From: Nocardia terrae
Lineage (GTDB): Bacteria > Actinomycetota > Actinomycetes > Mycobacteriales > Mycobacteriaceae
Length of the DNA stretch: 64,000 nt
Direction: 5' to 3'
NCBI RefSeq assembly: GCF_009760405.1
Contig: NZ_WRPP01000005.1
Span: forward strand, 186,001 to 250,000
The notes under the pieces are model-generated. The model had not been told where the DNA came from and did not search any database. It saw only the letters and a list, made by a program, of their open reading frames with translations. Made by a program: the position numbers and the translations under genes. Positions 8,017 through 16,675 of the stretch are shown one piece after another (position 1 is the first letter of the stretch; every line of letters begins with the position of its first letter).

Positions 8017-9702
8017 TTGTCGATCGTGGGAACTCATCGCGCCGCGGGCGGGTCACGAGGTGTCAGCAAGGGACCGGTTATCGCAATCGCCGCGGTGATC
8101 GTGCTAGCGCTGGCCGTGGTCGGCTGGGCGTGGTTATCGGATCGGTCCAAGGAGCGCGACTCCCGCGCCGCCGCGTCCTGCGTCGAGGGCACCGCGACCC
8201 TCAATGTCACCGTCGATCCCGACATCCTCGGCCCGGTCAAGTCCGCCGCCGATCGCCTCAACGCCACCAAGCCGCACGTCCGTGACCATTGCGCGCAGGT
8301 GGCGGTCACCGCGCAGCCGTCGGCGGCCATGGTCGCGGCGTTCACGGCGAACAAGCCCTGGGATCCCGCGCTCGGCCCGCAGCCCGCGCTCTGGATTCCG
8401 GAATCCTCCCGCTCGGTCGAGCAGATGCGGGTGCCCGGCCTGATCGCCGGCACGCCCGTGCCCGTCGCCGTCAGCCCGATCTCGCTGGCCGTCCCCGACG
8501 AACTGCGCAGCGCCATGGAGACCGCCAAGGTGCACTGGTCGGATCTGCCGAAGCTGCAGAGCGGTTCGATGGGCGACCTGGGTCTCGGGTCGTGGGGCAA
8601 GCTGCGCCTGGCCATGCCCGCGGGCGACGCCTCCCTGGCGGTCGCCACCGCGGTCGGCTCCGGCGTCTCCGGCACCGAGCCCCTCGACGACAAGGCGGTC
8701 GCCACCGGTCAGGTGGTCTCGGCCATCTCCAATCTGGCCGCGGGCGCACCGGCCGCCAAGGATGTGGCGGGCGCGCTCACCGACCTGTCCACCGCCGCCG
8801 ATCACGCCGCCGCGCCCGTGCACGCGGTGGCCGCCACCGAGCAGCAGATCCGGGCCCGCAACGGCCTGACCGCCTTCCGCCCCGACGGCGCGGGCCCGGT
8901 CGCCGACTTTCCGGCCGCGCAGCTCACCGGCTCCTGGGTCGACCAGACCCAGAACTTGATCGCGGGCGTGTTCGCCGACTTCCTGCGCGCACCCGAGCAG
9001 TCGAAGCTGTTCACCGACAACGGTTTCGCCGCGGCTCCCCCTGCCACCAGCCCGGTCCCCGCGAAAGCCGTGCTGGACAAGGTGAATCAGATCCTCGCCC
9101 ACCCGGTGCTCGGCGTGCAGGCCACGGTGCTGCTCGACGTCTCCTCCTCCATGTCCGCCACCGAGGGTTACGGCACCCGGCTCGCGAATGCCGTTGCGGC
9201 GGTGGAATCCACGATGGGCGTCATGCCGCCCGAGTTCGGGCTGGGCGTGTGGGAGTACTCCAAGAACCTCGACGGCAACAACCCGTACAAGGTGCTGGCC
9301 CCCACCGCGCCGCTGGGCGACAACCAGCGCAACGCCATCGGCCAGGCCTTGACCACGGTGACCGCCAGCCCCTCCAAGCCCGACCGCACCTACCCCACCG
9401 TCGAGGCTGCCTACAAGAACGTCCTCGCCAACTACGCGACCGCCCGCACCAATTCGATCCTGCTGATCACCGACGGCCCCGAGGACGACTCCACGATCAC
9501 CGGCGACCAGCTGCTGGCCGACATCGCCGCCGCCACCGATCCGGCCCACCCGATCCGCGTCGACGTCATCGTCGTCAACGGCCCCGGCACCCAGACCCTG
9601 CAAACCCTTACCCAGCGCACCGGCGGCACCTACACCAAGGTCAACACCACCGCCGATCTCCCGTTCGGCACCGCCGTCAACCAGTCCCTGACCACCCCGT
9701 GA
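8017..9702 (+). CDS. exported substrate-binding-like and VWA-domain protein
   Basis: A 561-residue protein with one N-terminal membrane anchor (residues 20-40, IAIAAVIVLALAVVGWAWL) and a large extracytoplasmic part. Residues 55-340 resemble a solute-binding-protein fold. From about residue 365 comes a von Willebrand A domain with a MIDAS motif, DVSSSMS (Asp374), and a second acidic site in LLITDGPEDDS. VWA domains bind metal and mediate protein contacts at the surface. The start is probably the TTG at 8017 or the GTG at 8026. This two-domain architecture recurs in actinobacteria, but its ligand is not known. It stands alone, with the small membrane protein gene 67 bases downstream. Confidence 0.8.
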   Translation: MSIVGTHRAAGGSRGVSKGPVIAIAAVIVLALAVVGWAWLSDRSKERDSRAAASCVEGTATLNVTVDPDILGPVKSAADRLNATKPHVRDHCAQVAVTAQPSAAMVAAFTANKPWDPALGPQPALWIPESSRSVEQMRVPGLIAGTPVPVAVSPISLAVPDELRSAMETAKVHWSDLPKLQSGSMGDLGLGSWGKLRLAMPAGDASLAVATAVGSGVSGTEPLDDKAVATGQVVSAISNLAAGAPAAKDVAGALTDLSTAADHAAAPVHAVAATEQQIRARNGLTAFRPDGAGPVADFPAAQLTGSWVDQTQNLIAGVFADFLRAPEQSKLFTDNGFAAAPPATSPVPAKAVLDKVNQILAHPVLGVQATVLLDVSSSMSATEGYGTRLANAVAAVESTMGVMPPEFGLGVWEYSKNLDGNNPYKVLAPTAPLGDNQRNAIGQALTTVTASPSKPDRTYPTVEAAYKNVLANYATARTNSILLITDGPEDDSTITGDQLLADIAAATDPAHPIRVDVIVVNGPGTQTLQTLTQRTGGTYTKVNTTADLPFGTAVNQSLTTP

Positions 9703-9769
9703 GCCGCACACCACAACACGTGGGCTGCACCTTCGCGACTCATCAGCAAACCCGTGGCATATTCGGCGA

Positions 9770-10180
9770 ATGGCACACTCGACAGATCCTGAACCCACAC
9801 TGAAGCAGGGATTTGCCGCCGGAACGGCGATGGCGGCGGGCATCCTGCTACTCGTCATCGGTGCGCTGTCCATCCTGCAGGGCATCTCCGCCGTCGCCTC
9901 CGACGACCTGCTCGTCGTCGGCTCCGACTACGTCTACAAGCTCAACACCGCGGGCTGGGGCTGGATCCACATCATCCTCGGCGCCATCGAAATAATCGTC
10001 GCCATCGGCCTGCTCAACAACACCACCTGGGGCCGCACCGCCGCCCTGGTCCTGGCCGCCCTCTCCATCGTCGAGAACTTCCTCTGGATCCCCTACTACC
10101 CCGCCTGGTCCCTGCTCATCATCGCCCTCGACGTCGTAGTCATCTGGGCCATCGCCACCTACAAACCCGCCACGAACTAG
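9770..10180 (+). CDS. four-helix DUF7144-type membrane protein
   Basis: A 136-residue integral membrane protein with four hydrophobic segments near residues 14-42, 62-84, 87-105 and 112-132. The motif GWGWIHIILGAIEIIVAIG and the WIPYYPAW segment before helix 4 are typical of the actinobacterial DUF7144 family. No catalytic residues are evident and the function is unknown. The gene ends at a clear hairpin at 10199. Confidence 0.78.
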   Translation: MAHSTDPEPTLKQGFAAGTAMAAGILLLVIGALSILQGISAVASDDLLVVGSDYVYKLNTAGWGWIHIILGAIEIIVAIGLLNNTTWGRTAALVLAALSIVENFLWIPYYPAWSLLIIALDVVVIWAIATYKPATN

Positions 10181-10198
10181 CCTGCGCGGCAATGCCGA

Positions 10199-10231
10199 TG
10201 CGCCCACCAGCGACGAAAACCGGTGGGCGCA
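10199..10231 (+). terminator. hairpin after the DUF7144 gene
   Basis: TGCGCCCACC and GGTGGGCGCA form a perfect 10-bp stem around a 13-base loop, 19 bases after the stop codon. It separates the membrane protein gene from the hypothetical gene at 10281. Confidence 0.6.
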
Positions 10232-10280
10232 GGCTTGCCGAGGGGGCGAAACTCGTCGAGCCGCACCTCCGGGAGGAACG

Positions 10281-10739
10281 ATGTCAGACCTGATCCCGGT
10301 CCGTTTCGACCGGGTCTCCATCCACGCGGGCGACGACCCCATACCGGCCATCCTCGACTTCCCCGAATCCGCCACCGTCACCGACCTGATCGTCCATGTC
10401 GCCGGACAGCTGCCCCGCCAGACCGGCGACGCGATCTGGGCAGTCCAACTCCACACCCACGGCCCGGAACCGAAAACCATCCTGCTCGCCCTGATCCGCA
10501 TCGACTACCACCCATCCCGCGCAGCCTCCGGCGGTGTGGCCGGTCGGCACGACTGGTTCATTTCCTACCGCATGCAGGAGACCGCAACTCTGCGCGATCT
10601 CGCCGAATGGTGGACCACTTCCCACCTCTCGGTCGACGCCGCTCCCGTCGGCAGGTGGCGCACCCTCGGCGAAGTCCGAACGAGCAAGAGCTACACCGAA
10701 ACCGGTCCTACCGCCGTCCGCCCCGCCTGGGGCGCTTGA
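10281..10739 (+). CDS. conserved hypothetical protein, 152 residues
   Basis: A soluble protein of 152 residues with a good ribosome site (GGGAGGAACG) directly before the ATG. It has no signal peptide, membrane segment or motif that I recognise. The alternating short hydrophobic stretches (VTDLIVHVAGQLP, IWAVQLHTHG, ILLALIRID) suggest a compact alpha/beta fold, and codon use matches its neighbours. It lies between two hairpins and is not obviously co-transcribed with anything. Confidence 0.6.
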   Translation: MSDLIPVRFDRVSIHAGDDPIPAILDFPESATVTDLIVHVAGQLPRQTGDAIWAVQLHTHGPEPKTILLALIRIDYHPSRAASGGVAGRHDWFISYRMQETATLRDLAEWWTTSHLSVDAAPVGRWRTLGEVRTSKSYTETGPTAVRPAWGA

Positions 10740-10827
10740 TCATTCGATGCTCGGCGATACCCGGATCACATGTCCCGAACGCCGAGCCCCAACAGGTGGA
10801 GTGCTACGTCAACGGTGGTGGTGTTGA

Positions 10828-11022
10828 GGGTGTCGTCGAGGATGCCTGCTGATGGTGGTCGCCGAATCCGACACCATGGCCCCCACCGGACCCGCCGCAC
10901 GAGCGCCCCGCGGCGAGCTCTACCGCAGCCGCGGCGGCCATTACGATGTCTACGCCGGAGGGCTCGACCACACCGACGTGCTCCGCGTGGAACTGGAATT
11001 CCTCGAGCGGCACGCCGAGTGA
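10828..11022 (+). pseudogene. C-terminal remnant of an alpha/beta hydrolase
   Basis: This frame encodes the last 60 or so residues typical of a dienelactone-hydrolase-like or S15-like alpha/beta hydrolase: LLMVVAESDT carries the acidic residue, and GGHYDVYAGG the catalytic histidine. The nucleophile, oxyanion hole and everything before are missing, with an in-frame TGA at 10825. An ATG at 10852 could still start a 56-residue peptide, but no ribosome site precedes it. It is best read as the 3' scar of a deleted gene. Confidence 0.55.
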
Positions 11023-11040
11023 TTCGATTCCGAGACGAGA

Positions 11041-11075
11041 AGCGCCCCAGCGGTTTCGACGACCACCGGGACGCT
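11041..11075 (-). terminator. terminator hairpin of the 11.1-kb hydrolase gene
   Basis: Read on the minus strand, a 14-bp stem with three G-U wobbles surrounds a 7-base loop, 15 bases after the hydrolase stop. On the plus strand the same positions would be mismatches, which supports minus-strand use. The arm AGCGCCCCAGCGGT belongs to the same family as the hairpins at 21852 and 22666. Confidence 0.6.
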
Positions 11076-11089
11076 CGCTCAGCATGGAT

Positions 11090-11800
11090 TCAGCGGCGCA
11101 CAGCGCGCAGGATCAGCTCCGCGGCCGCGTCCGGCCGGGCCACGGTGACCGCGTGCGAGGCGGCGACTTCGGTGGCCTCGGCCCCGGCGCGCTCGGCCAT
11201 GAACCGCTGGGCCTCGATCGGGATGTTCTTGTCCTCGGTGGTGAGCAGCGCGTAGGCCGGGATGTCCTGCCACGCGGCGGCCTGGGCCGCTTCCTGCAGA
11301 GCGCCCAGTGCGATCGGACGCTGCGTCACCGCCATGGCGGCGGCGGTCGCCGCGGGAACGTCGGCGGCGAACTGCCCCGGGAATTCGTCCCGCCGGATGT
11401 AGAGCTCGGTGGCCTCGACGCCGTCGGCCCCGGGATAGGTCGCGGGCCGCGTGGTCGGGCCGAGGGTGGAGCCCGGGAACTTGTCGGTCAGCTCCAGCGC
11501 GCTCTCACCGACCTCCGGAATGAACGCCGCCAGGTAGACGAGCGCGGTGACCTGCGACTTCCCCTGTGCCGCAACGGTGATGACACTGCCACCGTAGGAA
11601 TGCCCGGCCAGCACCACCGGCCCGTCGATGCTGTCCACGACCGAGGCGATGTAGGCGGCGTCGGAAGCGAGTCCGCGCAGGGGGTTGGCGGCGGCCAGCA
11701 CCGGGATGCCCTGGGCGGCCAGGGTTTCGATGACACCGTTGTAGCTGGAGGAATCGGCGAAGGCGCCGTGCACCAGGACGACGGTCGGAGTGGCGGTCAT
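11090..11800 (-). CDS. alpha/beta hydrolase, esterase-like
   Basis: A 236-residue alpha/beta hydrolase. VVLVHGAFADSSSY carries the oxyanion HG motif, AGHSYGGSVI the nucleophile elbow (Ser about residue 70), and ASHAVTVARP the C-terminal histidine. The sequence resembles the small actinobacterial HGAFADSS group related to salicylate esterase-like hydrolases. There is no signal peptide. AAGGAGC precedes the ATG. It lies 30 bases after the second hydrolase and probably shares its transcript. Confidence 0.87.
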   Translation of the reverse strand: MTATPTVVLVHGAFADSSSYNGVIETLAAQGIPVLAAANPLRGLASDAAYIASVVDSIDGPVVLAGHSYGGSVITVAAQGKSQVTALVYLAAFIPEVGESALELTDKFPGSTLGPTTRPATYPGADGVEATELYIRRDEFPGQFAADVPAATAAAMAVTQRPIALGALQEAAQAAAWQDIPAYALLTTEDKNIPIEAQRFMAERAGAEATEVAASHAVTVARPDAAAELILRAVRR

Positions 11801-11830
11801 GCGAGTTGCTCCTTGAATGAGTTCGGAAGA

Positions 11831-12796
11831 TCAGGCCGGGTACAGCGCCGAGCGCAGGGTCGCGACGGCCTGCGCCACAGCGGCTTTCGCGGCGTGGGTG
11901 TCGTGCATGGCGTTGACCATCACGAAGTCGTGGATGATGCCGCCGTAGCGCGCCTGGACGACGGGGACGCCCGCGGTGCGCAGCTTGGCGGCGTATGCCT
12001 CGCCCTCGTCGCGCAGCACGTCGTTCTCGGCGGTGATGACCAGGGCGGGCGGCAGTCCGGCGAGCTGTTCGGTGTCGGCGCGCAGCGGCGAGACATCGAT
12101 GCGGGCCCGGTCTTCGGGGCTGGTGGTGTACTGGTCCCAGAACCACTTCATGCCGTCGAGGGTGAGGAAGTAGCCCTCGGCGAACCGGCGGTAGGACTCG
12201 GTGTCGAAGTTGGCGTCGGTCACCGGGTAGAACAGCACCTGCTGGGCGAAGGCGACATCGCCGCGTTCCTTGGCCATGAGGGTCAGCGCGATGGCCATAT
12301 TGCCGCCGACCGAGTCACCGGCGACCGCCAGCCGCGACGCGTCCAGGCCGTGGCTCGCGCCCTCGGTGGTGACCCACTGCGCGATTCGGTACGACTGCTC
12401 GTTGGCGACCGGGTACTTCACCTCCGGCGAACGATCGTATTCCGGGAACACCACCGCGGCCCGCACACCGACCGCGAGGTCGCGCACCAGCCGGTCGTGG
12501 GTGTGCGCGTCACCGAATACCCAGCCCGCGCCGTGGGTGTAGACGATGACCGGCAGCGGCTCGGTCACGCCCTGCGGCTTGACGATGCGCGCCCGCACCG
12601 ATCCGGTCGGCCCGCCCTCGACGGTCACCCACTCCTCGTCGATCTCCGGCTTGAAGATGGACGAATCCTGCACCGAGTCAACGGCTTTGCGCCCCTCCTC
12701 CGGCGGCAGCTGGTACAGGAACGGCGGCTGCGAAGTCGCGTCCACGAACTCCTGAGCGGCCGGTTCGAGCGCGACGTGGTGCGGATTTCCGGACAT
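11831..12796 (-). CDS. alpha/beta hydrolase of the hormone-sensitive lipase family
   Basis: A 321-residue hydrolase. YTHGAGWVFGD is the HGGG-type oxyanion motif, AVAGDSVGGNMA the GDSxGG nucleophile elbow, ITAENDVLRDEGEAY carries the acid, and GGIIHDFVMVN the histidine. This is the pattern of bacterial hormone-sensitive-lipase (type IV) esterases such as the Lip family. The open frame extends further upstream, but the ATG at 12796 has GGAAAGGA before it and gives the usual family length. Together with the downstream hydrolase it may be controlled by the adjacent GlxA-like or TetR regulator. Confidence 0.87.
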   Translation of the reverse strand: MSGNPHHVALEPAAQEFVDATSQPPFLYQLPPEEGRKAVDSVQDSSIFKPEIDEEWVTVEGGPTGSVRARIVKPQGVTEPLPVIVYTHGAGWVFGDAHTHDRLVRDLAVGVRAAVVFPEYDRSPEVKYPVANEQSYRIAQWVTTEGASHGLDASRLAVAGDSVGGNMAIALTLMAKERGDVAFAQQVLFYPVTDANFDTESYRRFAEGYFLTLDGMKWFWDQYTTSPEDRARIDVSPLRADTEQLAGLPPALVITAENDVLRDEGEAYAAKLRTAGVPVVQARYGGIIHDFVMVNAMHDTHAAKAAVAQAVATLRSALYPA

Positions 12797-12902
12797 GGAT
12801 GATCGAATCCTTTCCGCGGCACCGAGTGTCGATGCCACAGCATTCATTTTCATCCGGAACCGTCTCGCGCCGCCCCGCCCAATCGGCCGCGAAAACCACG
12901 AT

Positions 12903-13925
12903 TCAGGACACGGCCGCCACCTCGGGCGTCGGCTCGTCCGCCCAGCTCGCCGAACCGGTCGTACGGAAGCGCTTCTGATACTTGAGCGGCGAAATACCCA
13001 GGCGCGCAATGAAAGCCCGGCGCAGCGCCTCACTGCTACCGAAGCCCGAGGCCACCGCGGCCTCGGTCACCGTGGATCCGGCGTGCAGCAGATCACGGGC
13101 GACCCCGAAGCGGATACAGGCCACGTACTCCGCCGGCGAGCGCTCCAACTCCGACCGGAACAGCCGGGTCAGGTGCCGCACGCTGACCTGCGCGTGCGCC
13201 GCCAGGGTCTGAACCGTGTGCGGGAAGGCCGGATCCGCGCAGATCAGATCGACCACCCGCCGCACCAGCGGACTCCGTGGCACCGGACCGGCCAGCGACG
13301 CCGAGAACTGCGACTGCCCGCCCGCCCGCTGCATGTACACCACCAGCAGCTGCGCGGTCCGCCGCGCCACATCCGCGCCGTAGTCCTCCTCCACCAGCGC
13401 GAGCGCCAGATCCACGCCCGCGGCGACTCCGGCCGAGCTGTACAGGTTCCCGTCGCGCACGAAGATCGCGTCCGCGTCGACCTCCACCGCCGGGTATCGG
13501 CGAGCCAGATCCGGCGCGAACTTCCAATGGGTCGTCACCCGCCGCCCGTCCAGCAGCCCCAATTCGGCCAGTACCGCCGTCCCGCTGCAGATCGACACCA
13601 GCCGCCGGGTGCGCGCGGACAGATGCCGGGTCGCGGCGAGCACCTCCGGCGTCACGAACACCGAGGCAGGCAATTCGCTCCCCGGAATCACCACGGTGTC
13701 GAACCGCCCGGCGTCGGTCGCGGCCCCGCTCACCGCCACGCGCGCCCCGATCGAGGTCTGCACCTCCCGCCCGTCCGGCGAGAGCAACACCACCTCGTAG
13801 CCGTGTATCGCCTGGTTGGCTTCCATGAAGACCTCGGCGGGCCCGGCGAAGTCGAGCATCTTCACACCATCGAAGACGAGGATCCCCACCCGGCGGCGGT
13901 TCGGACCGGAAGACATAGCTGACAT
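12903..13925 (-). CDS. GlxA-family AraC/XylS regulator with DJ-1/PfpI domain
   Basis: About 340 residues in two domains. The N-terminal half is a DJ-1/PfpI-like fold (RRVGILVFDGVKMLDF; VSICSGTAVLAELG carries the nucleophile-elbow cysteine). The C-terminal 110 residues are a double AraC helix-turn-helix (TVQTLAAHAQVSVRHLTRLF and VTEAAVASGFGSSEALRRAF). Starts at 13925 or 13916 are both possible. GlxA-type proteins are transcription regulators in which the DJ-1 part senses a ligand. The gene diverges from a TetR gene with a perfect palindrome between them, and is followed by the two hydrolases on the same strand, which are its most likely targets. Confidence 0.88.
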   Translation of the reverse strand: MSAMSSGPNRRRVGILVFDGVKMLDFAGPAEVFMEANQAIHGYEVVLLSPDGREVQTSIGARVAVSGAATDAGRFDTVVIPGSELPASVFVTPEVLAATRHLSARTRRLVSICSGTAVLAELGLLDGRRVTTHWKFAPDLARRYPAVEVDADAIFVRDGNLYSSAGVAAGVDLALALVEEDYGADVARRTAQLLVVYMQRAGGQSQFSASLAGPVPRSPLVRRVVDLICADPAFPHTVQTLAAHAQVSVRHLTRLFRSELERSPAEYVACIRFGVARDLLHAGSTVTEAAVASGFGSSEALRRAFIARLGISPLKYQKRFRTTGSASWADEPTPEVAAVS

Positions 13926-13936
13926 GTCCACCAGTA

Positions 13937-13958
13937 TTCTGGAGGCGTACCTCCAGAA
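13937..13958. promoter_or_regulatory. perfect palindrome between the GlxA-like and TetR genes
   Basis: TTCTGGAGG-CGTA-CCTCCAGAA is a perfect 9-bp inverted repeat with a 4-bp spacer, 12 bp upstream of the GlxA-like start and 43 bp before the TetR start. Size and place fit a TetR dimer operator controlling both divergent genes. Confidence 0.65.
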
Positions 13959-14000
13959 CAAGGGGAGTGCGCAAGATCGCAGATTGATACGGTGATTCCC

Positions 14001-14609
14001 ATGGGCAGACCACGACAGTTCGACGAGCGGGCACTGCTCGACGCCGCGGTCGAGCTCTTCTGGGCCCGCGGCTTCGACAACACCTCGGTGGAGGACGTCT
14101 CGCGCGCGACCGGCATCGGCAACGGCAGCATCTATGCCGCCTACGGCAACAAGCGCGGCCTGTTCCTGGCCGCCTTCGAGAAATACTGCGAGCACCGCGC
14201 CCGATTCGTCTGCCACGTCGTCGAATCCGCCCCCGGCTCCGCCCGCGACGCCGTACGCGCGCTCTGCCGGGCCGTCATCGACGATTGCGCCGCGCACCCG
14301 GACCGCCGCGGCTGCCTGATGATCAACAGCATCGCCCACCTGGCCACCCGCATCCCCGAGGTCGCGACCATCGGCGCCCGCACCACCGCCACCATGGAAA
14401 ACGGTGTGGCCGACCGCCTCCGCGACGCCCAGACCGCCACCGGTCCCGCCGACGAAGCCCTGCTCTCGGCCCTGAGCGCCAACATCATCATGACCACCCA
14501 GGGCCTCATCCAGCTGAGCCGCATGGGCGTCACCCCACCCCGCCTCCGCGAGATCGCCGACGTCTCCTGCGAACTCCTCCCGCCAGCCTGGGCCGACCAG
14601 CGCCACTGA
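14001..14609 (+). CDS. TetR/AcrR-family regulator
   Basis: A 202-residue TetR protein. Residues 1-50 hold the helix-turn-helix, including TSVEDVSRATGIGNGSIYAA with the recognition helix, followed by the usual YGNKRGLFLAAFEKY. The C-terminal ligand domain (RGCLMINSIAHLA) resembles the AcrR subgroup with the GCL(M/F) segment. The ATG at 14001 fits the family N-terminus (MGRPRQFDE). It probably represses itself and the divergent GlxA-like gene through the palindrome at 13937. The acyl-CoA dehydrogenase 52 bases downstream is a possible co-transcribed gene. Confidence 0.9.
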   Translation: MGRPRQFDERALLDAAVELFWARGFDNTSVEDVSRATGIGNGSIYAAYGNKRGLFLAAFEKYCEHRARFVCHVVESAPGSARDAVRALCRAVIDDCAAHPDRRGCLMINSIAHLATRIPEVATIGARTTATMENGVADRLRDAQTATGPADEALLSALSANIIMTTQGLIQLSRMGVTPPRLREIADVSCELLPPAWADQRH

Positions 14610-14661
14610 CCTCGATCACCCGGCGACGTGTCGTCCGCCTCGCAGCGGGTATCGACCAGTC

Positions 14662-16041
14662 GTGACGTTCGATTTGACGCCCACGGTCGCGCAGCACGAT
14701 CTGGCACGGCGTGTGCACGAATTCGCGCAGGACCGCATCAGACCGGTGGCCGCCCACTACGACCGGACCCAGGAGTTCCCCTGGCCGGTCCTCGAGGAGG
14801 CCGCCGAACGCGGGTTCTACAGCCCGCTCTTCTACCGCGACCTCATCGGCGATCCCACCGGTTTATCGATTCCGATGTTCATGGAGGAGCTGTTCTGGGG
14901 CTGCGCCGGTATCGGCTTGGCGATCGTGATGCCGGCGCTGGCGCTGTCCGCGATGGGCCAGGCCGCCTCTCCCGAGCAGTTGCTCCAGTGGGCGCCCGAA
15001 TGTTTCGGCACGCCCGGCGATCTGAAGCTCGCCGCCCTCGCCATCTCCGAACCCGAGGGCGGCAGCGATGTCCGCAACCTGCGCACCCGCGCCATCCGCG
15101 ACGGCGACGACTGGATCATCGAGGGCCACAAGATGTGGATCGGCAACGGCGGCATCGCCGACGTCCACGTCGTGAACGCCGTCGTGGATGAGGAACTCGG
15201 ACACCGCGGCCAGGCGCTGTTCGTCGTGCCCGGCGGCACACCGGGATTGGAACTCGTCCGAAAACTGGACAAACTCGGTTGCCGCGCCTCCCACACCGCC
15301 GAACTGAAACTCGACCGGGTCCGCGTGCCGCGCGACCACCTGCTCGGCGGCGAAGCGAAACTCGACCACAAGCTGGCCGCCGCTCGCGCGGCCGCCCACG
15401 ACGGCCACCGCGCCGCCTCGGCCACCCTCGGCACCTTCGAGCAGACCCGCCCGTTCGTCGCCGCGCAGGCACTCGGAATCGCCAGGGCCGCACTGGAATA
15501 CATGACCGCCTACGCCAACCACCGCGAAGCATTCGGCGCGCCCATCATCGACCACCAGGGCATCGCCTTCCCCATCGCCGATCTGGCCACCCGAATCGAC
15601 GCCGCCCGGCTGCTGACCTGGCGAGCCTCCTGGATGGCAGCCAACGGCGTGCCCTTCGAACGCGGCGAGGGCTCGATGGCGAAGCTGGCCGCCAGCGAGG
15701 TCGCGGTGCAGACCACCGAACGCGCCATCCAAACCCTGGGCGGCTGGGGCTACATCACCGACCACCCCGTCGAGAAGTGGTACCGAGACGCCAAGCTGTA
15801 CACCATCTTCGAAGGCACCAGCGAGATCCAGCGCATGGTGATCGCCGGCGCGCTGGGCGCCGCCGAAGGCAAACCACCCCTGCACGTCGAACTCCAGCCC
15901 TCGGGCGGCGCCTGGAACAAGATGTTCGGCCGCGGAACCGAACGCCGCACCAAGGCCGCCTCCGCGGCCCTGCTGATGAAAGACCGTGTGCCGGACCCCC
16001 TCAGAAGGGCCGCGATGAAGATCCTCCGCCCACCCCGCTGA
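14662..16041 (+). CDS. acyl-CoA dehydrogenase
   Basis: A 459-residue acyl-CoA dehydrogenase. ALAISEPEGGSDVRNLRT is the FAD and substrate signature, and the C-terminal signature around KLYTIFEGTSEIQRM contains the catalytic-base Glu. It is longer than the usual 380-400 residues because of an insertion after IGNGG and a C-terminal tail of about 55 residues (RGTERRTKAASAALLMKDR). It oxidises an acyl-CoA at the alpha-beta bond and passes electrons to ETF. The start is a GTG. No other beta-oxidation gene is adjacent, so the substrate is not indicated. Confidence 0.9.
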   Translation: MTFDLTPTVAQHDLARRVHEFAQDRIRPVAAHYDRTQEFPWPVLEEAAERGFYSPLFYRDLIGDPTGLSIPMFMEELFWGCAGIGLAIVMPALALSAMGQAASPEQLLQWAPECFGTPGDLKLAALAISEPEGGSDVRNLRTRAIRDGDDWIIEGHKMWIGNGGIADVHVVNAVVDEELGHRGQALFVVPGGTPGLELVRKLDKLGCRASHTAELKLDRVRVPRDHLLGGEAKLDHKLAAARAAAHDGHRAASATLGTFEQTRPFVAAQALGIARAALEYMTAYANHREAFGAPIIDHQGIAFPIADLATRIDAARLLTWRASWMAANGVPFERGEGSMAKLAASEVAVQTTERAIQTLGGWGYITDHPVEKWYRDAKLYTIFEGTSEIQRMVIAGALGAAEGKPPLHVELQPSGGAWNKMFGRGTERRTKAASAALLMKDRVPDPLRRAAMKILRPPR

Positions 16042-16078
16042 ACACCGGGACCCGACGGAATCCTGCCGCCGCACAGCG

Positions 16079-16576
16079 TCAGCGTTGGGGCCAGCCGCTC
16101 GGGTTGCTCACGGGGCGGTCGACGTCGATGGGAACGATCGAACGGGTTTCGTATTGGGTGGACAGGACAATGTGGGTTTCGATGGTGCCGTGTTCGCCGA
16201 TGCGCTCGGCCAGGCCCTCGAAGTGCTGGAGGGTGGCGGCTCGAACCTTGAGAAGGGTGCAGTGGCTGCCACTGAGCTTGTGGACTTCGACGACTTCCGG
16301 GTAGGCCTCGGCGGTGCTGGTTTTGAGCAGGCATTTGCCCAGGGCACAGCGCAATTGGATGAAGGCGAGGACAGGGAGGCCGGTGCGGCGGGGGTCGACG
16401 CGGGCCTCGTAACCGGCGATGACGCCCGATTCCTCGAGGCGGCGTACCCGGTCGGCGACGGCGGGCGGAGAGAGGTGGACACGGCGGGCCAGTTCGTTGT
16501 AGGACAGGCGGGCGTCGGCCTGGAGTTCGGCGAGGATGTTCCAGTCGGTCTCGTCCAGGGGTTTATTCGCTTGCAA
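16079..16576 (-). CDS. Lrp/AsnC-family regulator
   Basis: A 165-residue Lrp/AsnC protein: N-terminal helix-turn-helix (LSYNELARRVHLSPPAVADR) and a C-terminal RAM ligand-binding domain (VVEVHKLSGSHCTLLKV). The start is set by the perfect ribosome site AGGAGGA six bases before a TTG at 16576; the frame is open for 20 more codons upstream, but no comparable site is there. It diverges from an MFS exporter gene with 99 bp between the starts. By analogy with other Lrp-exporter pairs it may control that gene in response to an amino acid or aromatic acid; this is inference. Confidence 0.9.
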   Translation of the reverse strand: MQANKPLDETDWNILAELQADARLSYNELARRVHLSPPAVADRVRRLEESGVIAGYEARVDPRRTGLPVLAFIQLRCALGKCLLKTSTAEAYPEVVEVHKLSGSHCTLLKVRAATLQHFEGLAERIGEHGTIETHIVLSTQYETRSIVPIDVDRPVSNPSGWPQR

Positions 16577-16656
16577 ACCGATTCCTCCTGAACGCCTTGC
16601 GATCGGCAGCCGTGGGGGCCGAATCTCCTTGACCATCTTATTCTTTGCCGACCGCT

Positions 16657-16668
16657 CGCTTTATAGCG
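16657..16668. promoter_or_regulatory. AT-rich palindrome in the Lrp-MFS spacer
   Basis: CGCT-TTAT-AGCG lies just before the MFS start, in the most AT-rich part of this divergent spacer. TATAGCGT could act as a -10-like element for the MFS gene. It is a plausible Lrp contact point but is too short to be certain. Confidence 0.25.
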
Positions 16669-16675
16669 TTTTCTC

